Source: Haemaphysalis longicornis (lineage: Eukaryota; Arthropoda; Arachnida; Ixodida; Ixodidae). Taken from it: DNA of 64,000 bases. The translations under genes were made by a program, and so were the position numbers. Location: the NCBI GenBank assembly GCA_013339765.2, contig CM023454.1:134185399-134249398 (forward strand), read 5' to 3'. Below the pieces are notes generated by a model, which saw only the letters and a list, made by a program, of their open reading frames with translations, was not told where the DNA came from and ran no database searches. Below are positions 1-11,776 of the stretch, in pieces (positions within the stretch are counted from its first letter, which is position 1; the number at the start of each line of letters is the position of its first letter).

Positions 1-989
1 TGTTGAGTTTATTTCGATATTTTTTATACTCAGCAAGTAGAGTGAGGTTTCTGCTGTTGAGAAATTCGTGATACATGCTATTTTTCTTCCTGATCCTTGA
101 GTAAAGTGATTGGTTCATACAAGGCTTCTTGAACTTCTTAGGAATAATTTTTCTTTCTATTTGTGGGAAGGCGGTGTTATATTGGGTTACGAACATATCT
201 ATGAAAACAGAATATGCTGCATTGACTTCCGTGATCTTGTATATGGGCTCCCAATTAGTATCCACGATTCGTTTGTGAAAGTCGTTGAGCGCAAGATCAT
301 TGAAATCTCTGATCATGTGGGTAACAGTGTTTGTTATGGCATTTATTTTGAGAGGTATGAAGCAAAATCTCGGCAAATGGTCACTAATATCGGAAGATAT
401 TACGCCAGACTCAGTGCGGAAGCTGTAGATTGGAGATACAAACGTCTAACAATGTGGCCGTGTTGCAAGTTATTCTAGTCGGTAAAGTGATATAATTATT
501 ACATGCATACGAGGAAAGGAGACTCTGCAATGCCCTTGCATGAGCGGCGTCCGATAATAGGTCAATGTTTAGGTCACCCATTAAAATGAAGGGTAGCTTA
601 GTGGAGTCGAGGAAAAGGAAGAGGCTTCCCAAAAAATCGAAGAATTGGGATTTGTTACCCTGAGGGGGTCTGTACATAGCAACAACGATTATATTCTTGA
701 GATATATAGCTTAACATTAAACATTGGGATTTGTGATTGTAACATCGCCAATCACAGAATGTGAGTGACATTTTTTAACATATACAGCAAGCCCACAACC
801 TCTTACATGGGGCCTGGATAAACCATTGTAAACATAGTTATCGAAGGAGCACACATCGCTGTCAGTGCCAAACCTTGTTTCTGGGAAAAGCATAACGTCG
901 AACTCAACTGACAGTGACCCAAGTAATAAATCAACCTCGTCTCGCTTGTTTTTCATGCTACGAATGTTAACATGGAAGGCTGAAAACAA
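1..989 (-). pseudogene. LINE ORF2, endonuclease domain and linker
   Basis: This is the N-terminal part of ORF2, the nuclease that nicks target DNA for target-primed reverse transcription. Visible endonuclease landmarks are the N-terminal HVNIRSMKNK (metal-binding Asn), a FPETR stretch where the family has the catalytic Glu, GDLNIDLL near 560-590, and an ISDHLP motif near 378-393 with the catalytic Asp-His pair. The frame is constant from 989 to the window edge but carries stops, including two TAA codons near 700-718 and one near 411. It is therefore a pseudogene. The last codons read as the basic linker before the RT, which is off-window. Confidence 0.8.
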
Positions 990-1129
990 TGTTTGTTGAC
1001 ACTGCTAAAGCTAGAAATAAAGTGATCGGTTTTGTATCTAATACAGGCAGGTAGAAAATGCGTGGTAACAATTCAGGGATGACGAGCATGCTGCAAACGT
1101 CTCATTCTTGTGTCGTCATCTTGGTCAGA

Positions 1130-1776
1130 TCAGACAAGTCGTGTATCCTCACAGCGTCCGTTTGTTCGTCTTTCCGCGAAAAAACCTTTCCTCCGCTCCT
1201 CCAGACAAATTTTCATGCCACTTCCACCAAGCAGCTGTTTGTTGGCCTGAGTAAGATGCTCGTTGACGTACACTGCGTTGGCCTGAGATAAGCCGAGCTG
1301 CTTAGTTGTGAGCTTCTGCTTCCTAGCCTTAGCAAGAAGCGCGTGGCGCTTATCTCTCCGGACGAAGCGAACCACGATATTCGTCTCGCCTGGCTTCCGC
1401 ATTGGGATTCGGTGACACGTGTCAATGTCATGGCTAGAAACGGGCTCTTTGATAACGTCGCCGATTTTTTGACAATGTCAACAGGATCCTCGTCAGAGCT
1501 TATGCCCTTTATTTCCAAGTTATTTAGCCTTGTGTACTGCTCTAGCTCGTCAACTCTCCGCGTTAAGCGCTTGTTTTCGTCTTGAAAGGCTTCATTAGAT
1601 TCGAGCAGATGAGCTATTTCCTGTCGAAGTGCCTTCAGGCCGGCACCGATCGCTTTTGTTTGGTCACATGTATCACTACAAAACTTAACACTATCTTTCA
1701 CACTCCGCAACTCGGTTCTCATTTCTCGTTTGAAGTCTTCAAGAGCCTTCATAATCTCCTTAGCGTTGCCAGCCAT
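1130..1776 (-). pseudogene. LINE ORF1 protein (coiled coil), frameshifted
   Basis: This is the RNA-binding ORF1 product of the LINE, expected to coat its RNA. It starts at an ATG at 1776-1774. The first ~100 residues are a charged heptad-rich coiled coil, followed by a VDELEQYTRLNNLEIKG stretch typical of LINE ORF1 at the start of the RNA-binding domain. The reading then shifts frame near 1400-1420. The C-terminal part (about 1402-1130) continues in the second frame with a basic VRFVRRDKR segment. One indel therefore splits a protein that was once about 215 residues or slightly longer. No catalytic function is expected. Confidence 0.75.
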
Positions 1777-2150
1777 GTATCAAAGTAAAAGTTTGGCAGC
1801 AGTGCGCAGCAATTTAACAAGGGGATACTGTTTCAACAACGCCAAAGTCTTACTTGCACAAAACAGGTAGGTTAGGGAACTTGGACACCGCTTTCGCACC
1901 TTTACCAAACTGAGCAGCAACCCGTGATGCCGTCCCTTACAAAGGTAGCCGATGGTAGCCTCCCACGCTGATTGGTGGGCGATGCGGTGATGCTGAAAGT
2001 AGCGTTGGAAGCCACGATGTTGAATGGACAATCTTGGATCCGGCCGGATGCGTGAGCGGCTGCTCTTCCACAGGGAACTGTCAGCTCACTGCACCCGAGA
2101 GGAACACGGGAGTGATCCAACCGACTGGCGCACGTTGCACCACTCTTGCG

Positions 2151-4545
2151 ATGTGAACTAGCTGCGATGACCAGTTGTCATAGCTAGGCGTTGCGCTGCT
2201 CGTTGAGGCACATAAACCACACCTTCACTTCAGTGTCGCGAATACACTTGTCACTGGAGCCAGGAGCAAGGGAAGTTGTTTTTCCGGCAGTTTTCAACGG
2301 TTCCAGGGGCTCCAGAGGAATAATCTTGTTTTGTCCAGGGTCCAGGATGCTTCATGAGTTTCTGGCGAGCCTTTTCGATCTTTGTACTGCTTGAATTCCC
2401 TTGAAAAACTTGTTTTTGGCCGGAGCCCAAGTGGGAGCCCCCATACAACTGCTTGGCTTGACTTACTCACATAAGCACGCTTTTGCACCTCAATGTTGCA
2501 CGCGGAGACGAAATGGAACATATTTTCAAAAAGTAATTTAGCCTACGCATTTATCGGAACTTTTAAATGTTTTGATTGTTCATCTGTCAGCACTGAGCCT
2601 GATTTGATGAACCCCAAGGAACTGGTAAACCGTTTTCTCTATGTATGAATTCACGCCAAGCTCAAAAAAAAAGGAATAGAGGCTGAAGCCAATAAAGCTT
2701 TATATAAGTTTAAATGGTTCCGGATGGCTCACCGATCCCGAGTGAAGGGAGCATCGGCTGTGGTTAGCCTGATGAATTACGTTGTGTTGTGGGGAGCTTC
2801 TTTGTAAATGCACTGTGAACGTCTTTTACTAACAAAACCCATATTAATGGTGTAAAGTGCATGTACTTAGAGCTAAGCTTCAGTCTAAAGCAAGCCAGAC
2901 AAGCTATTTTCAAAGTTGATCTCAAGAAATATAAACTTACTTTTTTAGCTGACTAAGGCAATACCACATGACTAGTTCTATGTAGCCGAAGCCCGATCTC
3001 TCACTCTCGTGCACACTTGAGTAAGGTGGTACACCTACTCTGCTGGGTCTGGGCCACTATTGTTGTGCTTAGGAGCCGGTACTGTGCTGGTACTGCACAG
3101 TCCCGCGATGGTAGTGGTTATATTGTCGAGAGCCAGAGTAATTCAACCGCCCAACTGCCCAAGCTAAACTCACTCCCCTCTTCTCCCAATTTTACCAACT
3201 GCGTCAAATAAAAGGCTGGGACGGATACTTAAAAATGTGGCAGACCGTAACATCAGAGTATGTTTTAGTGCATAAAATTCTTTGCAGAGCACCTAAAAAA
3301 CCGTGTAATGTCTTGAAAAGAAATAAAAAACGCGCGACTATTTGCCGCAAATAAAGGTGCATGAGCTTGAGGCCTTTGGACAAGACGCATTTCTGACGCG
3401 CTGGAAGACGTTAGTATTTGGAGAGGGGTTCCTGGACGTGAAAAATAAAGAAAAAAATCATCCAGCCTTCCGTCTAACGAGGGCGATGATAGAACCCGAG
3501 GCCTTCTTCGTGCGAAATAAAATGTGCAAGGATCAAAGTCAAAGACGTTGCAACGAAGCGACAAGACTGCGTGCTAGTCGAATTCAAAGCTCATTTAGTA
3601 CAAGTTTAAATGCACAAGGCTAGCAAGGATTCCCGCACGAAAGAAGTTTGCGAGATATCATTGTAGTCCTTATGCGGAGGAGTGCATGATTTTTCAAGCA
3701 TAGGTGGGAGCTTGCGGTAAAACGCGACCACGGCATTCACTTGTGAAACTGACGGGAGGTTATTGGGGCCCCTCATCTCTCGTCTTGCAGTAATGCAGTA
3801 ATTGTGTTTTTCAAAACCCATTATCCAACTGACCAAAACTAACCATTGTATGTTTTATTACAGGCATAAAGATAAGTTTTTCCACAGCAAGCAATAACAA
3901 TCTGCGTTTAAGCGGTTCTGAAAACGATTGAGGATGCCTGCAGTAAAGTATAATTGTTATATTAAAACTATCTTCAAGGTACTGAATTTACGTAGCATCG
4001 TCCATCAGAAGTCTGGTTCTGCGATAAATATTAAAACGCACACCCAATTGTCTTTCGCTCGTGCATGATGCCATTTTGTCATAAAAATGTAAATTCCAAC
4101 GCCGCATTATTTTTGATGCGGCTGTACACAACAGCTTTGGAGTAGCATTTAGTTGCAATATGCTCCTCGATACACCAAAATTTACGCAGCGATGAAGATT
4201 TTTACGAAATAATGCACTTCCATATCCAGCTTGGCTTCCAACTCGAGGTCTGCTATTTGTGTAATGCTATTTGTGTAATGTGTAAAGTCGTCCGCTATTT
4301 GTAATCACTGAGTATGAGCGTAAATCAGACACAAGAGATGCCTCGTAAAGTTTGCCTCTTCCTTCAAGATTTAGCAGTCTTAAAAAAATTCTTGGGATTC
4401 TCCCCGCTTTGCAAGCTGCGCCGCAGAATGACAGAGAGCCACGCACGACTACGCTGCGCTGAGCGCATTCGGCATCGCACTGAGGAGCGGTTCGCCACGG
4501 GCGGCGCTGTTCACTGAAGCGACGTTTGCGCCATACAACGGCCGC
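2151..4545. other. No recognisable gene
   Basis: Moderately AT-rich sequence without a convincing coding region. Short open frames near 3265-3564 (minus) and 3342-3623 (plus) overlap each other on opposite strands and match no family I know. A 14-bp phrase (tgctatttgtgtaa) is duplicated in tandem near 4252-4280. Nothing else is supported. Confidence 0.5.
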
Positions 4546-6780
4546 CCGGTCCCTATCTCGAGGCAATGATGCACATGGTGCTTGTGCAACCGATTCTGGG
4601 AAGCTGGAAAAATAACAGTCGTAAATTGTAGTCGATTTCTATTGCAGACCTCAAACATTTTTATATAGAAGAATGTGAGGCGACAGCCCTGACGCTTCCT
4701 TTCCTTCTAAGTGACACAATGCCGAACTGAGTGGGCTGTTTAGGAGCCGCTTAAATAAAAAAGCCGCACTTGTTCCTGGGAACAGGGGTATGGCGAGGAG
4801 ATGCATCTTAAAAGACAGATGTGCTGGAATCAGAACACAGAAAAGATAACATAGATAACTGTAGGCAACCCGAAAAGTAGAGCTCAAACCTTTCAAAAAA
4901 AAGGACTCTGAGGTTATCAATCTGCCTGCTGCCATCACTGCCAAGTGACGCAGAGACAACCTGGGTGTTCTGTTACGGGAGCCCGGAATAACAATGGCGC
5001 CCAGTACACTGGGAACAAGGGGTATTTCAAGGCGATGCACTGAATTGTGCAGATATATTAGAGTCGGTATGCAGGGAATCTAACACCGCTGAATTGTGGA
5101 CAATTTCCAGGATAGCACTGAAACCCTTCAAATAGAAAAAAATGTGACGCGCCCGCTGGTTGCTGCCTTCACTGCCAAGGCAAACTGGGCTTTCTGTTAA
5201 GGAAGCCAATCTAATAACAATGCAGAATTTTTCCTAGGGAAGCAGGTATGGTGTGGCAATGCATCAGATGGCGCAGATGCACCCGAGCCATCAAGCAGCA
5301 AAGTTACCGCCGCTGAATTGTAAATAATATTCAGGGCATCCCTCAAAGCTTTCAAATGAGAAGACTCTGAGGCGACCACTCTCTTCGCTACATCCACTGC
5401 CAAGTAACACAAAAACATGCTGACTGTTTCTTATAGATTTTATTTTAATAAAAGATCGTCAGGGAACATAAAACAGGATTTTTGGCGAGAACTGGCAGAT
5501 GGTGCAGATGCAGCCAAGTCGGCAAGCAGGAAATGTAGCACTGCTGAATTGTAGACAATTTTCAGGGCAGCCCTGAAATCTGTGAAATTAAAAGATTGTA
5601 AGGCCACCACTTCGTTTGCAGCCTTCGCTGTAAATCGAAGCAAAGCCGACCTAAGGGATCCTTTAACGGAGCCTCCTAAAAAATGCATACGTGGTCATGG
5701 GAACAGTTGGTATGGCGAGGAGGTGCATCCGTTGGTGCAGATGTACCCAGCTTGGAAAGCAGGAGGCCTACTGCCACTTATTCGTAGAGTTAGGCAGCCC
5801 TTAGGCATTCAAATTAGAAAAGTGGGAGGCGAGCGCTCTTATTATTTTCTTTCTGGCCATGTGACAGCAAGACAAACGGATGTTCCATTTAAGAGCCGCT
5901 TGAATTAAACATCCATAGGTGGCCCAGAAAATAGGATTTTTGTCAAGACGAAGTAGCAGATGGTACAGATGCAGCCATCTCGGCAAGCCAGCAACGTAAC
6001 ACTGCTAAATTGTAGGCAATTTTCCGGGAAACCATCAAATCTACTAAATAAAAAGAATGGGAGGTGAACACTCGGTTTGCAGTCTTCTTTGTCAAGAGAC
6101 GCAAAGCTGAAGTAAGTGATTCCATAAAAGAGTCACTTAAAAGAGGCATACGCGATCATGAGAACAGGAGGTATGGCGAGGCGATACATCAAATGGCGCA
6201 CGTGCGCCAACGTCAGCAAGCCGGAAATTTACCGACACTTTGTTGTAGAGATTTCGGCCGCCCTCAAACAATTCAAATAAGATTGTGATGCAGCCACCCT
6301 ATTCGTTTCCTTTTCTGCCGTGTGTCCCCAAGCGGAATTGATGTTCTGAATAAAAGCCGTTTAAAAAAAGGCCAGAAATGGTCCGGGAAAATTGGTATGA
6401 AGAGGCGATGAGTACGTTTGCACAGATGCAACTGATTCGGCAAGCATGAACATAGCCCTACTGAATTGTAAACGATTTCTTGGGCAGCCTTCAAAGCCTC
6501 CAACAAAAAATGTAAGGTTACCGCCCCTGGCACTTCTCATCTGCCGAACCAAGAAAGACAAACTGAGTGTCACTTTTAGGAGCTGCAAGCATAAAATACC
6601 TACACTTGGTCCTGGGAATAATGGGAATGACGAGGGGGTGCATCTGATGCTGCAGATGTACCCGAACCCGAGAGGAGAAAATGTTCCGGCCAGCCGTCAA
6701 ACTTTGAAAAAAAAATATAACTGTGTTCCATGCAATGCAAAAGCTGTCGGAAGTGCAAAGCAGTGATTCGCCATAAGGGG
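4546..6780 (+). repeat. Satellite array A, degenerate ~230-bp units
   Basis: About ten head-to-tail diverged copies of one unit. Landmarks recur in order: a box like gctgaattgtagacaattt (near 5090, 5310, 5540, 6003, 6460), then ccctcaaa, a gaggcgacc-like box, a tgccaagtgacgcaaa box, aactgagtgttc, ggagccacttgaataaaa, and tatggcgaggcgatgca with cagatgcaccc. Spacing between equivalent boxes is about 220-235 bp. Open frames here are accidental, since they differ from unit to unit. Confidence 0.85.
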
Positions 6781-6894
6781 CTGTACCGCCGTTATACGCT
6801 TACAGCTACTACCCCAAGAAATTCAAATTTATCGCCTTCGCAGTGCTCGCACTCAACCTGCCTGAAACTGCCCCAGAGCGAGTTCTTTATCGCA

Positions 6895-7013
6895 TTGCAT
6901 TGGATTACATTAGAATGGCTTAGCCTGGTTTGTATTTGAATTGGATTGGAATCGGATTGGATGAGAATGAATTTGGTGGGATTTGGATTGGATTTAGATG
7001 GGATGAGAAGCAA
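6895..7013. repeat. Low-complexity ttggat/ggattgga tract
   Basis: Short imperfect repetitions of ttggattggaat-like words, purine- and T-rich. It lies between satellite blocks and looks like a decayed minisatellite. Confidence 0.7.
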
Positions 7014-7214
7014 CCATAAGGATGATTATAAGCTAATCCTAAACAACCAGGAAAGCAGAGAACAACGAGCTGAAGCTTAGCTCTAGCTACGTATATCCTG
7101 GCATATCCGCTGGCTTTCGAAACATCTCGGCTATGCCGCGGCGAAGGGACCATGACAGGCTACACCGTAACGCCGTGGCGATGTGATTGGTTCCAGCGAG
7201 CCAGCTAGGACGAC

Positions 7215-7760
7215 AAGGCGAGGGCCTCAATTGTTCTACACATAATAGGAAGACAATGAGGCCCTTGCTCTCTTCGCTGCCTTAACTGCCAAGGACGCAT
7301 ATTTGAACTCGGGGTTTCATTATAGGGGCCAATTGGCCACATTAGAGTGGCCAATTAAAAATTGACAAGTAGTGCAGGGAAAAGCAGGTAACGATGCATC
7401 AGTTGATGCAGATGCACACGAATGCACTAGCACAAAACTTAACGCCGCATAACTCCATGCAATTGTTAGCCCAGCCGTGACCCCTTTGGAGGAGTACGGT
7501 TAGGCGATCGGCCTGTTCTCATCCTTTCCTGCCAACTTATGCAAAGCATAACTGAGTGTTTTATAATAGGAGCCACTCCAAAAAGGAACACGTGCTACAA
7601 GGAACAAGGGGTTTGGTGAAGTGATGCATCAACGGCGATGATGCAACTGAGCCGACAAGGGGGACATTGCGCTGTATTCTATACAACTAATATGGCAGAC
7701 CCCAAACCCTAAAAAAGAAAATAAGTGCCCTTCCACTCTGTGCATAAAGATTACCTGCAA
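7215..7760 (+). repeat. Satellite array A, continuation (~2.3 units)
   Basis: The same unit resumes after the low-complexity tract. A cttcgctgccttaactgcc box lies near 7275, gatgcatcagttgatgcaga near 7393-7412, an ataactccatgcaattgtt box near 7447, and aggagccactccaaaaa near 7570. The copies are more diverged than those at 5.0-6.5 kb. Confidence 0.7.
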
Positions 7761-8214
7761 AGCTGGACACAGTCCACGGGGTGCACGAAACAAAACACGT
7801 TTTTTTGCGATTGAGCATATTTTCTAGCCAATGAGCTGAATGAACCTATGAAGGATCCAAGCTTTGTTCTTGCAGATAAACAAGTTCCCCTCGCGCCGTA
7901 AGCATCTTAGAGTTTATGTAAGGTCGGATTCAGACTGTGGCCGCAACTATCGTAATAACTTTAAAGAATGAAGTCATTTCCCGTCTGAGCCAAGCGAACT
8001 GCATGACATTGCGTTTTTTTTTGTCCGGAGATCACGATACAGGTTTTCCGTCGGTAATCTGCACATAGCCTAACACACAAACCCAGTCCGCTCTACCACT
8101 AAGGACTCCGGAAAGGCCCCATTGGGCTATTTGCAACCGCGTTAAAATCTAGCACCAGCACAACGGACGTGCTATCCATCAATACGGGAATGAAACCTAT
8201 AGCTGAGCGTGACC
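7761..8214. other. No recognisable gene; possible tRNA-like SINE scrap
   Basis: Non-coding. On the minus strand near 8075-8110 there is a tggtagagcgg word resembling a pol III A box, but I cannot find a matching B box or cloverleaf, so no RNA gene is called. Confidence 0.35.
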
Positions 8215-8462
8215 ACCTCCTCTATTTCCTTCCACTATTCTCCACTACAAACCTGCGCACGCAGGAACCAGCAACCGGTCATGTGCGCGTGCTTAGAAGT
8301 GACCGGCGCCGTTGAAAATATCCCCTGAAACGCCCCTGAAGAAGTAATATTTGCTCACGCCGGCGTTCCAAGCGGGCAGTTTGTTGTTCATCGGAGAGGG
8401 TTTCGCCACAACTCCACGAGCTGAACTTGAGGGGGTAATGGCGGTGACAGCAGCATTCCGTT
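8215..8462 (+). repeat. Fragment of repeat R
   Basis: Collinear with about 12960-13150 of the longer copy downstream: shared words include gcacgca, accggcg and ccagcgttcc/ccggcgttcc, followed by aagtttctctt-like text. It is cut off abruptly at 8462 by the poly-A-like tail of the minus-strand LINE. Confidence 0.6.
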
Positions 8463-8853
8463 GCTTTTTTTTATTATTTATTTATTTCTACATAGTGCAG
8501 GCCCTAACCGGGCCCTTGCAGGAGTGGATTAGGTAACACGAAACACAATAACGCTCCACTAAAAGAAAATGAAAAAAGTATTGATATGCATGGAATACTT
8601 CGTGATTAAATGCATACATTTTTAGAAAAAATCCTATCTCTTCTAGACATAACAGCAAGCCGGCCTAGTTGGAAACCATTCATGATTGGACTTGCGCAAA
8701 ACAAACGGGGACGAGGAAGGAACGACAAAGACGAGCGCACTCTAACAACTGGTTTAATTTCTTGGAAGAAATACATAAATACCCCACAGATCTGAGTACA
8801 ACATCTCTGTAAAGGCTTTACAGCGCACACACATCACATAAGTAGATCAGCGT

Positions 8854-9075
8854 CTACAAAAAAGGCGACAGCAGCGTCAATTCCTTATCTAATAAGGCCA
8901 CAGAAGGGTGGCTGATGCACTTGTTTTTGTGCTGTGAGATTAAAAACGCTTCCACAATCTCTCTTGCATTTTGTTTAGGATGCGAAAACAACAACGAAGT
9001 TTCCTCTAAGATAGGTGCGCAACCATTTCTTTTACATTTTTTACAATGCGTGGCCAAGTGTGTGTGAGGTCTTCC
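8854..9075 (-). pseudogene. GIY-YIG nuclease C-terminus, inverted copy
   Basis: Mirror copy of the right-hand nuclease. It holds the HCKKCKRNGC linker, REIVEAFLISQH and the LDKELTLLSP end but lacks the GIY-YIG core itself, because the inversion starts downstream of it. It differs from the partner by only a few residues, so the two arms are recent relative to the surrounding repeats, or were kept alike by conversion. Confidence 0.75.
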
Positions 9076-9450
9076 TGGCATGTATGCAAAGTCAAACACA
9101 AGCCTAGATTTTTTGAATGTGTAAAAAACGTGGTGTATAGGATACCCTTGCTATGTGGGCACGTGTATGTTGGACAAACTGGAAGGTGCCTGAATATAAG
9201 ATTAAGAGAACATGCTTCAAGTTTAAAAGGAAGGCCTTACACACACTTGGCCACGCATTGTAAAAAATGTAAAAGAAATGGTTGCGCACCTATCTTAGAG
9301 GAAACTTCGGTGTTGTTTTTGCATCCTAAACAAAATGCAAGAGAGATTGTGGAAGCGTTTTTAATCTCACAGCACAAAGACAAGTGCATCAGCCACCCTT
9401 CTGTGGCCTTATTAAATAAGGAATTGACGCTGCTGTCGCCTATTTTGTAG
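9076..9450 (+). pseudogene. GIY-YIG nuclease domain of Penelope-like element (partial)
   Basis: Open 124-codon stretch encoding the endonuclease that Penelope-like elements carry after their reverse transcriptase. The core reads VVYRIP, then VYVGQTGR with the downstream CLNIRLREH helix bearing the catalytic Arg. A Cys/His-rich HCKKCKRNGC linker and a REIVEAFLISQH segment follow, close to the conserved Glu helix. The RT domain is missing, so this is a 5'-truncated fragment. It ends at a TAG at 9448-9450. Confidence 0.8.
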
Positions 9451-10493
9451 ACGCTGATCTACTTATGTGATGTGTGTGCGCTGTACAGCTTTTACTGAGA
9501 TGTTGTACGCAGATCTGTGGGGTATTTATGTCTTTCTTTCAAGAAATTAAACCAGTTGTTAGAGTGCGCTCGTCCTTATCGTCCCTTCCTCGTCCCAGTT
9601 TGTTTTGCGCAAGTCCAATCATGAATTCTTCTACACAGTTGACAAAAGATTCCGGCGTAGAACAATACACAGCATTGACCGGCAACTTATTCCAATAACA
9701 AATGGCCATTTGGAATAAAGAATAATTATGTGTATTCACACTACTAGCAGGCTGAAAAATGACATCGATATGGTTTGTCCTGAGTGAATGTTTAAATGGG
9801 TCCTGTAAGTACAGAGCGCGCGGTATCTTAAAATGACCGTGATAGAGTAAGTATAGGAACTTTAACCTTGAAATTATTCTTCGTTTGTAAAGTGGCTGAA
9901 GATTTGCTCTGTTAAGTAGGTTGGTGACGCTTGAATGCCGCGAATAATTAGAGTAGATGAACCGTGCAGCTAATTTCTGAATTCGTTCAATTTTGTCTAT
10001 TAGGTGTTGTTGGTGGGGACCCCATATTATGTCGGCATATTCTAAGGCAGGACGAATAAGTGTCTTGTATGCATTTAATTTGACTTGCTTTGGAGCATTT
10101 CCCAACCTTCTTCTGAGGAAGGATAGTTTCCCTACCGCTTTTTTGCAGACGGTGTCAATATGGGGTTCCCAACTTAAGTTCGCTGAAAGCTTGACACCAA
10201 GGTATTTCACCTGATCATTTTTAGGGAGTTCATTATTGTCTAAAGTGTACGTAAAATTCAGCGGATGCTTCTTATTAGTGAATGTGAGGCATTTGGTTTT
10301 AGATGCGTTCAGTCTCATGCCCCATTTTTGGCACCAAGCGTGTATATTTTTTAGTGAGTTGTTCAACCTGATTTGGTCCTCTGAATGTCTCACAACTGTA
10401 TACACGACACAATCATCTGCAGAAAGGCTCATCTGGATTGGTGATTGAATACAAAATTGGATATCGTTGATATAAACAAGAAATAGCAGAGGC

Positions 10494-10504
10494 GCAAGGA
10501 CTGA
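10494..10504. repeat. Target-site duplication, left copy
   Basis: The 11-bp word gcaaggactga occurs here and again at 11777-11787, exactly flanking the second Penelope-like insertion in LINE-D. Joining the LINE across one copy restores the family's RT frame. Confidence 0.85.
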
Positions 10505-11776
10505 TATTGAAAAAACTTCAAAGCGCACAAATAGACGGGGACAAAGAGGAGGGACACACACAGCCCCTTGCGTAGCCCCTGTACTGAGCCGTATTTTCCT
10601 TGGGAGAGTGGATGTTTGCATGAAAGAATGCCTTCAGGATGATGCATGCCGTGTCTACAGATATGTGGATGACTATTTGGTTTTTCTGCGCTGTGAAGAA
10701 CCTAGGTTTGAGTTACACGACATTTTGAATGTGTTCGACAAGTGTGGGATGGGCCTAACCTTCACATTTGAGCAAGCAGTTGCAGGGTGCATACAGTTTC
10801 TGGATTTGAAACTTGACCTCTCAAATCGACACCCGTGTTGCCGTTACCACCCGCGTTCGGAGAAGCCGTTGCTGAACTACTCTTCTGGCCATTCAAAGAT
10901 AGTGGAAAGAGGAATAGTCATGTCATGTCTTGGGTCGGCTGTTAAGAAGTCGTGTGAGCATTTGGTGGGACAGAGTTTTTCGGAGCAGATCTGTCGCCTT
11001 AAGGCGGCGGGTTTCCCTCCGTCTGTACTGTCGGCAGTGTGTGGTGGCCTTATGTGCCAGATAAAGTGCAAATTTTCAGAGGAGGAGAAGGACCGGCCTG
11101 AAAGAAAATTTGCTGTAGTCCCGTACGTCCATAAAATGGCGTACGGTTTGAAGAACGTGGGGTCCCGATACGGCGTAAGGGTGTTGTTCTCGGGAAAAAC
11201 AAAAGTGGGCACTCTCTGCCGCTTTGTTAACCACAAGGACCGGCCTAAGAAAAAGAGGAACGAGTGTGGCGTCACCCACAGGCAGCCTTTTGTTCACTGT
11301 GCGGTTGGCGTCGTGTACAGAATCCCGTTTTCATGCAAGCCTGTGTATGTGGGCCAAACTGGACGCTGTTTAAACATTCGTTTGAATGAGCATGCGTCAA
11401 CTGTGAGAAATTCAACAAGCGCCAATTTGCCTGCTCATTGCAAAAAGTGTAAGTGTCATTCGTTGTTTGGTGACACAGAGGTGCTCTATCGGCATAATGA
11501 TCAAACTGTCAGGGAATTGGTAGAGGCATACTTTATCAAGGAACATAGTGACAAGTGTATAAGCAAATCATCCAATATTCTTCACGGGAAGGAGCAAGCA
11601 CTGATCGGCTCAATGTTTGTTTAATTTGTTTTGTGTTCATGTATAAATTGGTGTTTTTCAATTAAACCGGCAGTTGCGAGTAAGCGCATGTGGTGTCCCT
11701 CCTCTTTGCCCCCGTCTATTTGTGCGCTTTGAAGTTTTTTCGATATCATGCACCAACTAGCCCAACTTGCGGTATT
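10505..11776 (+). mobile_element. Penelope-like element, 5'-truncated, 11-bp TSD
   Basis: The insertion begins with a ~53-bp segment (about 10504-10556) that is the reverse complement of its own 3' tail (about 11693-11745). After the tail comes ~30 bp ending caccaactagcccaactt and ggtatt, then the target duplication. A polyA-like attaaa precedes the tail near 11661. Inverted terminal pieces and 5' truncation are known for Penelope-like elements. The coding part carries the end of the RT and a complete GIY-YIG domain. Confidence 0.85.
10608..11624 (+). CDS. Penelope-like RT C-terminus plus GIY-YIG endonuclease
   Basis: A 338-residue open frame. Residues ~15-25 hold the RT catalytic box YRYVDDYLVF; ~50-70 the GLTFTFEQ and QFLDLKLDL palm end; ~85-115 the LNYSSGHSKIVERGI thumb region; ~235-265 the nuclease core VVYRIP and VYVGQTGRCLNIRLNEH; then a Cys/His linker (HCKKCKCH) and the RELVEAYFIKEH helix. 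The RT fingers and first palm motifs are absent, since the element is 5'-truncated. The ATG at 10608 is simply the first available and the protein is unlikely to be functional. No stop or frameshift interrupts it. Confidence 0.85.
   Translation: MDVCMKECLQDDACRVYRYVDDYLVFLRCEEPRFELHDILNVFDKCGMGLTFTFEQAVAGCIQFLDLKLDLSNRHPCCRYHPRSEKPLLNYSSGHSKIVERGIVMSCLGSAVKKSCEHLVGQSFSEQICRLKAAGFPPSVLSAVCGGLMCQIKCKFSEEEKDRPERKFAVVPYVHKMAYGLKNVGSRYGVRVLFSGKTKVGTLCRFVNHKDRPKKKRNECGVTHRQPFVHCAVGVVYRIPFSCKPVYVGQTGRCLNIRLNEHASTVRNSTSANLPAHCKKCKCHSLFGDTEVLYRHNDQTVRELVEAYFIKEHSDKCISKSSNILHGKEQALIGSMFV

Larger units (their letters stand above)
1..2150 (-). mobile_element. CR1/L2-like LINE, 5' part, runs off left edge
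   Basis: A non-LTR retrotransposon read right to left. From its 5' end it has a non-coding leader (about 2150-1777), a coiled-coil ORF1 (1776-1130), then ORF2 beginning near 989 with an apurinic-type endonuclease and the linker that precedes the reverse transcriptase. The RT itself lies beyond base 1. The leader carries a TGTTTTGTGCAAG stretch resembling the leader of the LINE at 27.7 kb. The family call rests on domain order and ORF1 style; the exact clade and the 5' limit are uncertain. Confidence 0.8.
8686..9618. mobile_element. Penelope-like element, inverted foldback pair
   Basis: Two tail-outward copies of the same Penelope-like 3' end form an inverted repeat. The left arm (about 8680-9075, minus orientation) and right arm (about 9229-9624, plus orientation) match over ~395 bp, separated by ~153 bp of additional upstream sequence from the plus copy. 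Each arm carries the C-terminus of a GIY-YIG nuclease and the element's 3' tail. A 6-bp tcatga flanks it (8680-8685 and 9619-9624), which fits a short target duplication, though it is palindromic and so weak evidence alone. Confidence 0.8.

Noticed and set aside
3265..3623. Overlapping frames of 99 and 93 codons on opposite strands
   Set aside because: They shadow each other, lack any recognisable motif, and sit in repeat-rich non-coding sequence.
4651..6588. Series of 60-130-codon minus-strand frames considered as a gene family
   Set aside because: They come from the satellite units; positions and lengths differ from unit to unit with no shared protein.
6895..7013. ttggat-rich tract considered as a telomere-like or CRISPR repeat
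   Set aside because: Not the arthropod ttagg repeat, and words are irregular with no spacer structure.
8070..8112. Possible tRNA gene or SINE head (tggtagagcgg)
   Set aside because: Only an A-box-like word; no B box, no acceptor or anticodon stem could be drawn.
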